12,609 nucleotides of DNA from Oscillospiraceae bacterium (GTDB lineage Bacteria; Bacillota; Clostridia; UMGS1840; HGM11507), in contig SVKJ01000030.1 in NCBI GenBank assembly GCA_015068525.1, positions 1 to 12,609 on the forward strand, given 5' to 3'. A program made the translations under genes and the position numbers. Below, in pieces: positions 6,254 through 12,609 of the stretch. Every line of letters begins with the position of its first letter. The stretch's first letter is position 1. The notes below the pieces were generated by a model. That model did no database searches and had not been told where the DNA came from. It worked only from the letters and a program-made list of their open reading frames with translations.

Positions 6254-8020
6254 TCAGTCATTAAATCCTACACGCTTATTATATGTTGTATGAAGAAGTT
6301 CATGGGCTTTATGTGAATTAGGTTCACCCAAGAAATTATCATATAATTCCTTAACCTGAGGATTTTTATGAGATTGACGAAGAGTAAGCCTTTCATCTTC
6401 CGAGTAAAGTGCTTTCGCTCTTTTTTCTTTATATGTATCCAAAATATCATCATCTTCATTTGGCATAAAGCAGGAACGAACAATCGGCTGACCTCCGCCT
6501 GCGATACATCCTCCGGGACATCCCATAATTTCAATGAAATGATATTTTGACTTACCTTCACGGATTTCATCTAAAAGAACTTTAGCGTTCTTCATACCGT
6601 GAGCAATAGCGACATTAACAGTCATACCGTTTATATCAATTGACGCTTCACGTATGCCTTCAAAGCCTCTTACTGCTTCAAAAGTAATTTGTTCGTGCTC
6701 TTTACCTGTCAGTACAAAATAAACTGTACGTAAAGCCGCTTCCATAACACCACCGGTTACACCGAAAATTACGCCTGCGCCTGTATATTCGCCCAATAAA
6801 TCCTGATCAAAATCTTCATCAGGCAAACGGTTAAAGATAATACCTGCACGCTTAATCATTTTTGCAAGTTCACGTGTAGTTAAAACTGCATCAACGTCTT
6901 TGATACCGTTTTTCTGCATCTGGTCACGTTCTTTTTCATCTTTCTTTGCTGTACAAGGCATTATTGATACAACAAATATATCTTTAGGATCAATGCCTTT
7001 CTTTTCGGCATAGTATGTTTTAATTACTGCGCCTTGCATCTGATGAGGAGATTTACAACTTGAAAGATGTGAAAGTAAATCTCCGTAATTATATTCTGCA
7101 TAGTTTATCCACCCCGGTGAACAGGAAGTAATCATTGGAAGAACTCCGCCATTTTTAATTCTTGATAGCAGTTCTGTTCCCTCTTCCATAATTGTAAGGT
7201 CGGCAGCAAAGTTCGTATCATAAACTTTATCAAACCCTAGACGTTTTAGAGCAGCAACCATTTTCCCTGTTACCGCTGTGCCCACAGGAAGTCCGAATTC
7301 TTCGCCCAGAGCGGCACGGACAGCAGGAGCAGTCTGGACAACAACATGTTTACCTTTTGCCATTGCTTCATCAACTTTAGCAATTTCAGATTTTTCCATT
7401 AGTGCACCTGTAGGACATACACTTACACACTGTCCACAGTTAATACATGGAGAATTAACAAATGAACGGTTTTCAGCAGGTGCAACTATTGTTTTAAATC
7501 CACGATTTTCAAAACCTAAAATACCCATACCATGTGCAGCCTGACATCTTGCCACACATCTTCCGCAAAGAATACATTTAGATGTATCACGAATAATAGA
7601 CGGGCTTAATTCATCAACTGTTACAGGAGTTTTAGAACCCTGATACATTCCCTCACGAGCGCCTGTTAATGATGCAACATGTAAAAGTTCACATTTTCCG
7701 TTTTTATCGCACTGTTGACAATTCTGATTATGGTTTGATAATAATAGTTCAACTGATGCACGCCTTGCTTCACTTGCTTTTGGAGTTGAAATTCTAATTT
7801 CCATTCCTTCGTTTACAGGATAAACACAAGAAGCAACAAGACCTCTGGCCCCTGCAACTTCAACCAAGCAAACACGGCAAGAACCATTTGAACATTCTCC
7901 GTGATTAAACGCACATAAAGAAGGAATTTCATAACCACATTTTTTCGCGGCTTCTAAAATGGTAAGTCCTTCATCAACCTGGTAAGATACACCTTCGATT
8001 TTTATATTTACTGTACTCAT
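6254..8020 (-). CDS. hydA: [FeFe] hydrogenase catalytic subunit of an NADH-dependent HydABC complex
   Basis: This is the catalytic subunit of a cytoplasmic iron hydrogenase that makes or uses H2. Its 588 residues show, in order, a [2Fe-2S] domain (C36, C48, C51, C65), a His-ligated [4Fe-4S] site (H97, C101, C104, C110) and two [4Fe-4S] motifs (C149/152/155/159 and C192/195/198/202). The H-cluster domain follows, with TSCSPGW (298-304), MPCTAKKDE (354-362) and GCPGGCIAGGGQP (500-512). DTNFAADLTIMEE, near the proton path, is intact. The second position of the usual TSCCP is Ser301 here. There is no extra C-terminal [2Fe-2S] domain, so it is shorter than Thermotoga-type HydA. ATG has GGGAGGAAG upstream and lies 17 bases after hydB. 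The context supports an electron-bifurcating or NADH-dependent enzyme; bifurcation itself is inferred. Maturases HydEFG are not in the window. Confidence 0.95.
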   Translation of the reverse strand: MSTVNIKIEGVSYQVDEGLTILEAAKKCGYEIPSLCAFNHGECSNGSCRVCLVEVAGARGLVASCVYPVNEGMEIRISTPKASEARRASVELLLSNHNQNCQQCDKNGKCELLHVASLTGAREGMYQGSKTPVTVDELSPSIIRDTSKCILCGRCVARCQAAHGMGILGFENRGFKTIVAPAENRSFVNSPCINCGQCVSVCPTGALMEKSEIAKVDEAMAKGKHVVVQTAPAVRAALGEEFGLPVGTAVTGKMVAALKRLGFDKVYDTNFAADLTIMEEGTELLSRIKNGGVLPMITSCSPGWINYAEYNYGDLLSHLSSCKSPHQMQGAVIKTYYAEKKGIDPKDIFVVSIMPCTAKKDEKERDQMQKNGIKDVDAVLTTRELAKMIKRAGIIFNRLPDEDFDQDLLGEYTGAGVIFGVTGGVMEAALRTVYFVLTGKEHEQITFEAVRGFEGIREASIDINGMTVNVAIAHGMKNAKVLLDEIREGKSKYHFIEIMGCPGGCIAGGGQPIVRSCFMPNEDDDILDTYKEKRAKALYSEDERLTLRQSHKNPQVKELYDNFLGEPNSHKAHELLHTTYNKRVGFND

Positions 8021-8037
8021 TTTAACTTCCTCCCTTC

Positions 8038-9918
8038 TTACTTCTGCACAATCGCTTTAAACTTACAAGTTGCCATACAAGCGCCACATTTAACACATTT
8101 TGCCGGATCAATCTGGAACGAATTAAGTTTCTTATCAGGTGCCTTATAATCAGTTCTTTCAATACAGCCGACAGGACATGCTTTCGCACATAATCCACAA
8201 CCAAAACACTGATCTTGAATAATTGTATAACTTATAAGTTTTTTACATACTTTAGCAGGACATTTCTTATCGACAATGTGAGCAAGATATTCATCTTTAA
8301 AATGAGTCAATGTAGAAATTATAGGGTTAGCAGCAGTTTGACCAAGCGCACATAATGAGTTGGCTTTAACATGTTTTCCAAGTTCTTCTAACTCTTCTAA
8401 ATCCTTCATTGTTCCATTACCTTCAGTAATACGGGTAAGAATTTCAAGCATTCTCTTTGTACCAATTCTGCAAGGAGAACATTTACCACAAGATTCGTCA
8501 CAAATAAATTCCATATAGAATTTAGCAACGTCAACCATACAGTTATCTTCATCCATTACAATAGCACCGCCTGAGCCCATCATAGAGCCTTTAGCAACAA
8601 GATTATCAAAATCAATAGGTTCGTCAAGACTTTCCTTAGTTAAGCAACCACCTGACGGACCACCTGTCTGAATGGCTTTAAATTCTTTATTATCAGGAAT
8701 ACCTCCACCGATATCATAAATTAATTCACGAAGTGTTGTACCCATTGGAATTTCAACAAGTCCAACATTATTTACTTTACCGCCAAGAGCAAAAACCTTT
8801 GTTCCTTTAGAGCCTTCTGTACCACATTCGGCAAATGATTTTGCGCCTTCTCTTAATATGTAAGGAATACAAGCAAGTGTTTCAACATTGTTTACAACAG
8901 TTGGCTTGCCCCAAAGGCCTTTTACAGCAGGGAACGGAGGACGAGGACGAGGCATACCACGTTTACCTTCAATAGAATTTAAAAGTGCTGTTTCTTCTCC
9001 ACATACAAACGCTCCCGCTCCAAGTCTTATATGTGCCTGGAAACTAAAGCCTGTACCCAAGATGTTTTCGCCTAAAATTCCTATTTCGTTCATCTGTTCG
9101 ATTGCTTTTTTAAGACGTTTAATAGCAATAGGATATTCAGCTCTTACATAGAAATATCCTTCGGTTGCACCGATTGCATATCCTGCAATCATCATACCTT
9201 CAATAACGGCAAATGGATTTCCTTCAAGTATTGAACGGTCCATAAATGCACCAGGGTCCCCTTCATCGCCGTTACATACGACATATTTCTGATCTGCTTT
9301 GTTAGCATAAGCAAATGACCATTTACGTCCTGTTGGGAATCCTGCGCCACCACGCCCTCTTAAACCTGCCGCAAGAACTTCATCAATAACTTCTTTAGGG
9401 TCCATAGACAAAGCACGTTTTAAACCTGAGAAAGCGCCTTCTCCCATTGCTTCGTTTATATCTTCAGGATTAATAACACCACATCCATGAAGAGCAATTC
9501 TTCTTTGCTTTTTATAAAAGTTTATATCTTCTTGTTTTGCAACTTTTTCATTTGTAAGTGGTTCAACATATAATAATCTTTCAACAATCTGACCGCCTAT
9601 GATATCTTTTTCAAATATTTCTTCGACATCTGAAACTTTAACAAGACGATACAAAGTATCTTCAGGGAATATTTTTACAAAAGGACCTTGAGAGCAAAAA
9701 CCAAAACAACCAACAATATTAACAGAAACCTGGTCCTGCATATTCTTTTTAATAATGAGCTCTTCAAATTTTTCTTTTATACTTTGAGAATCAGAAGACA
9801 AGCATCCTGTTCCTCCGCAAAGAAGAATAGCACGTTTGCCGTTTGAACCATCAATTTTACCAGAAAGTGCTTCAGTACAACTACATATTTTAGCATCTAA
9901 TTCTGCAAATGTTTTCAT
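8038..9918 (-). CDS. hydB: NuoF-like NADH-binding flavin subunit of the HydABC hydrogenase
   Basis: This subunit carries FMN and exchanges electrons between NAD(H) and the iron-sulfur chain to HydA. Its 626 residues contain an N-terminal thioredoxin-like [2Fe-2S] domain (C34, C39, C71, C75) and the FMN/NADH domain with RGRGGAGFPTGRKW (187-200), CNGDEGDPGAFMDR (215-228) and GAGAFVCGEETALL (300-313). The SLBB-like part is followed by the ESCGKCSPCRIG cluster site (C477, C480, C483, with C523). The C-terminal extension has CPAKVC (553-558) and two [4Fe-4S] motifs (C571/574/577/581 and C608/611/614/618). That extension separates HydB-type subunits from respiratory NuoF. The start overlaps the hydC stop as TAATG, with AGGAGGTG upstream, implying coupled translation. 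NADH rather than NADPH is the usual partner but cannot be proven here. Confidence 0.95.
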   Translation of the reverse strand: MKTFAELDAKICSCTEALSGKIDGSNGKRAILLCGGTGCLSSDSQSIKEKFEELIIKKNMQDQVSVNIVGCFGFCSQGPFVKIFPEDTLYRLVKVSDVEEIFEKDIIGGQIVERLLYVEPLTNEKVAKQEDINFYKKQRRIALHGCGVINPEDINEAMGEGAFSGLKRALSMDPKEVIDEVLAAGLRGRGGAGFPTGRKWSFAYANKADQKYVVCNGDEGDPGAFMDRSILEGNPFAVIEGMMIAGYAIGATEGYFYVRAEYPIAIKRLKKAIEQMNEIGILGENILGTGFSFQAHIRLGAGAFVCGEETALLNSIEGKRGMPRPRPPFPAVKGLWGKPTVVNNVETLACIPYILREGAKSFAECGTEGSKGTKVFALGGKVNNVGLVEIPMGTTLRELIYDIGGGIPDNKEFKAIQTGGPSGGCLTKESLDEPIDFDNLVAKGSMMGSGGAIVMDEDNCMVDVAKFYMEFICDESCGKCSPCRIGTKRMLEILTRITEGNGTMKDLEELEELGKHVKANSLCALGQTAANPIISTLTHFKDEYLAHIVDKKCPAKVCKKLISYTIIQDQCFGCGLCAKACPVGCIERTDYKAPDKKLNSFQIDPAKCVKCGACMATCKFKAIVQK

Positions 9919-10403
9919 TACTCAACACCTCCTGTACGATAATTTTCAATTATTGACGCAACCTGATCAACTGATAATTTAGGGTAAACTTTTCCGTTGA
10001 TGCTAACAGCGGGTGCAATACCACACGCACCTATACATCTTAACGCATCAATTGTGAACATTCCGTCCTCTGTAGTTTCGCCCGGATTAATCCCCAAAAT
10101 TTCACAAAACTTGTCCATAACAAGTTGAGCGCCTTTTACATAACAAGCAGTTCCCATACAACAGCCAATTACGTATTTCCCCTTTGGTTTTAGTGAGAAA
10201 AAGGAATAAAATGTTACTACTCCATAGATTTCAGCAACTGAAATTCCAGTTTTCTCGGATACAATTTGTTGAGCGTCAAGCGGAATATAACCATATTCAT
10301 TCTGAATGTCGCTCAAAATCATCATAAGCGGAGTTTTTTCATTTATGTATCTGTCACAGATTTCACAAATTTTTTTAACCCCTGTATCACTTATATGAGA
10401 CAT
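9918..10403 (-). CDS. hydC: NuoE-like [2Fe-2S] subunit of the HydABC hydrogenase
   Basis: This small thioredoxin-like [2Fe-2S] protein is the 24-kDa/NuoE homologue that docks on HydB and takes part in electron transfer from the flavin. I start it at ATG 10401-10403 (MSHISDTGVKKICEIC), giving 161 residues with GGGAGG upstream. A frame extending to 10469 would add 22 residues encoded by the promoter and leader. Motifs are a four-helix N-terminal region with LSDIQNEYGYIPLDA (30-44) and VAEIYGVVTFYSFF (56-69), then cluster ligands C82 and C87 (CMGTAC) and C123 and C127 (CIGAC). It is the first gene of hydCBA and shares one base with hydB. Length and motifs are normal for the family. Confidence 0.95.
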   Translation of the reverse strand: MSHISDTGVKKICEICDRYINEKTPLMMILSDIQNEYGYIPLDAQQIVSEKTGISVAEIYGVVTFYSFFSLKPKGKYVIGCCMGTACYVKGAQLVMDKFCEILGINPGETTEDGMFTIDALRCIGACGIAPAVSINGKVYPKLSVDQVASIIENYRTGGVE

Positions 10404-10440
10404 AAGTTTTTCCTCCCTGTTTCCTTTTTTATATAGTAAA

Positions 10441-10469
10441 ATTATAACATAATAAAAATTAAATAGCAA
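10441..10469 (-). promoter_or_regulatory. extended -10 promoter of hydCBA
   Basis: On the minus strand, TTGCTA (10464-10469) is followed after 17 bases by TATAAT (10441-10446), preceded by TG one base upstream (TGTTATAAT). A 37-base leader separates it from hydC. A TTGTTAA half-site like that of the redox regulator Rex sits just upstream on the plus strand (10476-10482). Confidence 0.75.
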
Positions 10470-10502
10470 GGAAATTTGTTAATATTGAATAAATTTAATG
10501 AT

Positions 10503-10539
10503 AAAAAAGAATCCTGCTTTAAAAACAGGATTCTTTTTT
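10503..10539 (-). terminator. rho-independent terminator of glnA
   Basis: A perfect 14-bp stem (10503-10516 with 10526-10539) has a 9-base loop, a GC-containing centre and six T at its end. It lies 8 bases past the glnA stop. Confidence 0.93.
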
Positions 10540-10547
10540 AATATTTA

Positions 10548-11972
10548 TTATAAATTATAATACTTTTCAAATTCAGCCGGATGTGGAATCTGAGATATTT
10601 CTCTTATTTCGGCTCTTTTTGCCTTAATAAAGTTTTCAAGAAGTTTTTCAGGGAATACTCCACCCTTTGTTAAGTATTCGTGATCTTTTTCAAGAGCATC
10701 AAGTGCTTCATCAAGAGAGGTTGGTAAAGACTGAAGTTTTGCTTTTTCTTCATCGCTTAAGTGATATAAATTCATATCATAAGGTCCCCAGCCATTTTCA
10801 TGAGGATCAATTTTATTTACAATACCGTCAAGACCCGCCATCAAAATTGCTGCATAGCAGAAATAAGGATTACAAGTAGCATCAGGATTACGGAGTTCAA
10901 ATCTTCTCAATTCTGGTTTTTTTGCATAAGCCGGTATTCTTATTACAGCGCTTCTGTTTGATGTCGCATAACCAACAGTTACAGGTGCTTCAAAGCCCGG
11001 CACTAACCTTTTGAATGAATTTGTGCTTGGATTGGTTATCGCACATAAAGATGCTATATGTTTTAAAAGACCGCCCATAAAATAGTGCGCTTCTTTACTT
11101 AAATTAGAATATCCATTATCGTCAGAGAAAACAGGGTTTCCGTCTTTTAATAAAAGCATATGAACATGCATGCCATTTCCTGCTTCTCCCATTACAGGTT
11201 TAGGCATAAATGTAGCAGAAAGACCGTATTTTCTTGCTACGTTATGAATGATATATTTAATCATCATTGTTGCATCTGCCATTTTTGACATTTCACCAAG
11301 TTCAGGTTCAATTTCAAATTGACCTGCGGCGCCTACTTCAGGATGATGATAATTAAGTTTAATTCCAGCTTCTTCCATAAGCAAACACATTTCACTTCTT
11401 GCTTCATAAGAAATATCAAAAGGTTTTGCAACATGGTAATTCTTCTGTTTGGCAACAACATTACCTGTACCTTCGCATACGCTGTTCCAGTGTGCCTGAG
11501 GAGCATCAACCGAAAGACCTATCGATTGAGGATTAACTTCCCAAGAAACATTATCAAAAAGGTAAAATTCAAATTCAGGAAGAATTTTCATTGTGTCAGC
11601 AATCCCTAAATCTCTCATATACTGTTCTGCGGCAAGAACAATGTTTCTCGGATACTGTGCTAACGGTTTATTTGCCGGGTTATCTATTATCATAGCATTC
11701 CCTGTCATAGATAAAGTTGGTATATCGCAAAACGGGTCAATAATTGCAGTATCAGGATCAGGAATAAATACCATATCACTCTTTTCTACAACTGCATATC
11801 CGTAGTTTGATGCATCAAAACCTATTCCGTTTTCCAAAGTTTTTTCAGAAAAATTACATGCAGGAATAGTTACATGACGGAATTGACCGTTAATATCAAC
11901 CATTTTAAAATCAACCATTTTAATATCATTATCTTTAATGATTTTTAAAATATCTTTTACACTGTTTGCCAT
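10548..11972 (-). CDS. glnA: type I glutamine synthetase
   Basis: It makes glutamine from glutamate, ammonium and ATP as a cytoplasmic dodecamer. At 474 residues it fits the GSI-beta size, and it carries the extra internal stretch (about 143-190) that the shorter GSI-alpha enzymes of Bacillus and many clostridia lack. Metal and substrate residues are visible: E133 and E135 in PEFEF, E212 and E220 in PEVGAAGQFE, H269 in GNGMHVH, NPSTNSFKRLVPGFEAPV (314-331), NRSAVIRIP with R340, and RRFELRNPD with E359 and R361. Y403 in NLYHLS lies where enteric enzymes are adenylylated, but no adenylyltransferase or PII gene is in view. ATG is preceded by AAGGAG seven bases away. It stands alone between its own promoter and terminator. 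Confidence 0.96.
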   Translation of the reverse strand: MANSVKDILKIIKDNDIKMVDFKMVDINGQFRHVTIPACNFSEKTLENGIGFDASNYGYAVVEKSDMVFIPDPDTAIIDPFCDIPTLSMTGNAMIIDNPANKPLAQYPRNIVLAAEQYMRDLGIADTMKILPEFEFYLFDNVSWEVNPQSIGLSVDAPQAHWNSVCEGTGNVVAKQKNYHVAKPFDISYEARSEMCLLMEEAGIKLNYHHPEVGAAGQFEIEPELGEMSKMADATMMIKYIIHNVARKYGLSATFMPKPVMGEAGNGMHVHMLLLKDGNPVFSDDNGYSNLSKEAHYFMGGLLKHIASLCAITNPSTNSFKRLVPGFEAPVTVGYATSNRSAVIRIPAYAKKPELRRFELRNPDATCNPYFCYAAILMAGLDGIVNKIDPHENGWGPYDMNLYHLSDEEKAKLQSLPTSLDEALDALEKDHEYLTKGGVFPEKLLENFIKAKRAEIREISQIPHPAEFEKYYNL

Positions 11973-12010
11973 AATAAATCTCCTTACTGAAAATATTTTT
12001 TTATATGGAA

Positions 12011-12039
12011 ATTATATATTATTTATAAAGTAATGTCAA
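12011..12039 (-). promoter_or_regulatory. perfect-consensus sigma-A promoter of glnA
   Basis: TTGACA (12034-12039), 17 bases and TATAAT (12011-12016) on the minus strand match the consensus at all 12 positions. A GlnR-like dyad overlaps the -35 box (12034-12051), although its spacing is one base longer than the known TGTNA-N7-TNACA site. Confidence 0.88.
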
Positions 12040-12054
12040 TTATATATCACAAAC

Positions 12055-12089
12055 AAAAATGACAATCTCCAATATTGAAAATTGCCATT
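12055..12089 (-). terminator. terminator of the 78-residue gene
   Basis: Read on the minus strand, AATGGCAAT (12081-12089) pairs with ATTGTCATT (12058-12066) through nine pairs, one of them G-U. The hairpin runs into five T (12055-12059). A small CAATATTG palindrome lies in the loop. It starts 11 bases after the gene's stop. Confidence 0.7.
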
Positions 12090-12099
12090 ATCCTATTTA

Positions 12100-12336
12100 T
12101 TATAGATTGTTAGCAACAAGCCATTCTTTTGCTTTTGCAGCAGACATTCTGGTGATATTTTCTACAGGGTATTTTGAATCTTCTCCCCCATTTACATAAA
12201 GAAAATATTTTCCGTCTTTTGTGATATAAAGACTTTCTTCATAGCCGTTTGCATCTCCAAACTGACCAAAAGTATTTTTTGCAACAAGTTCTGAATTCTT
12301 AGTATCATATTCCACTTTGCATATAATTTTTTTCAT
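12100..12336 (-). CDS. small protein of unknown function
   Basis: I do not recognise a characterised function. The 78-residue product starts MKKIICKVEYDTKNSELVA, has an aromatic and glycine-rich middle (SLYITKDGKYFLYVNGGEDSK), then PVENITRMSAAKAKEWLVANN, probably a C-terminal helix. The pattern of beta strands, a GKYFLY-xx-GG turn and a helix with an EW pair resembles small conserved hypothetical proteins of Firmicutes, as far as I can recall. It has no signal peptide, membrane segment or cysteine cluster; its only Cys is residue 6. AAGGAG stands eight bases before ATG, and the gene has its own promoter and terminator, so it is very likely expressed alone. It sits between the rRNA operon end and glnA, with no functional clue from either. 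Confidence 0.82.
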   Translation of the reverse strand: MKKIICKVEYDTKNSELVAKNTFGQFGDANGYEESLYITKDGKYFLYVNGGEDSKYPVENITRMSAAKAKEWLVANNL

Positions 12337-12356
12337 ATTATCAACTCCTTTTTAAT

Positions 12357-12385
12357 ATTATATCACAAAATAAAAAAATAAGCAA
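12357..12385 (-). promoter_or_regulatory. extended -10 promoter of the 78-residue gene
   Basis: On the minus strand, TGATATAAT (TATAAT at 12357-12362 with TG one base upstream) follows TTGCTT (12380-12385) with a 17-base spacer. The poor -35 box is compensated by the extended -10. The start codon is 20 bases downstream. Confidence 0.7.
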
Positions 12386-12418
12386 TATAAAAACTTTATA
12401 TAATATTCTTTTCTATAT

Positions 12419-12447
12419 AAAAAACCTCCCTTTAATAAAGGAAGGTT
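12419..12447 (-). terminator. rRNA operon terminator
   Basis: On the minus strand, AACCTTCCTTTA pairs with TAAAGGGAGGTT across a one-base centre, with a single T-G wobble, followed by a run of T. It lies 17 bases after the 5S rRNA, as expected for the end of an rrn operon. Confidence 0.9.
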
Positions 12448-12464
12448 AAAATAACATAAAAAAA

Positions 12465-12582
<118 letters not shown>

Positions 12583-12609
12583 ATGGTTAAAGGTGCTTTA
12601 TACACCCTC
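12583..12609 (-). other. 23S-5S spacer, partial
   Basis: The 27 bases upstream of the 5S rRNA show no tRNA and no recognisable 23S 3' end. I take them as the transcribed spacer of the rRNA operon. Confidence 0.6.

Noticed and set aside
6268..6570. A minus-strand frame of 100 residues within hydA
   Set aside because: It is an alternative frame of the hydA 3' part, where the L3 motif GCPGGC lies in the other frame.
8022..8204. A 60-residue minus-strand frame at the hydB-hydA junction
   Set aside because: It overlaps the ferredoxin-like C-terminus of hydB in another frame and has no motif of its own.
10404..10469. A longer HydC starting at 10469
   Set aside because: That start falls on the -35 box, and the internal ATG at 10403 has a strong GGGAGG and gives the usual NuoE-like N-terminus.

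Overview
The window looks like the chromosome of an anaerobic, fermentative Firmicute of the Clostridia type. It is AT-rich and carries consensus sigma-A promoters, strong AGGAGG-type ribosome binding sites and U-tract terminators. It encodes an NADH-linked trimeric [FeFe] hydrogenase, a threonine-to-glycine degradation pair and a type I glutamine synthetase. I cannot name the species. Every gene I can support lies on the minus strand, so transcription runs from high to low coordinates.

Layout from right to left, in the direction of transcription. A 5S rRNA (12465-12582) and a strong terminator end an rRNA operon that enters from the right. Next come a 78-residue protein of unknown function with its own promoter and terminator, and then glnA behind a perfect TTGACA-N17-TATAAT promoter. 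After the glnA terminator comes hydC-hydB-hydA (10403-6254), read from one extended -10 promoter and closed by a 17-bp perfect-stem terminator. The next unit is lysR-tdh-kbl (6047-2922): a LysR regulator overlaps tdh by four bases, and kbl follows ten bases later. Then comes a broken N-acetylmuramoyl-L-alanine amidase (2877-2383) with an ATA codon where its natural start should be and no C-terminal catalytic part.

The gap 1902-2382 is the most structured non-coding stretch. It holds a 25-base plus-strand match to the 3' end of a tRNA (T-loop to CCA), two sets of short tandem repeats and a hairpin. Together these resemble an attachment site left by an integrative element. Left of it lie a RibD-C/DHFR-like reductase and a MATE efflux pump, the latter cut by the window edge. 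These two form a two-gene operon and may be cargo of such an element.

Metabolically, Tdh and Kbl turn threonine into glycine and acetyl-CoA and yield NADH. HydABC can dispose of NADH, probably together with reduced ferredoxin, as H2. GlnA assimilates ammonium. No complete new multi-gene system is visible. The items most worth a second look are the att-like scar, the amidase with its ATA codon and lost C-terminus, the TSCSPGW variant in the hydrogenase active-site motif, and possible operators at three promoters.
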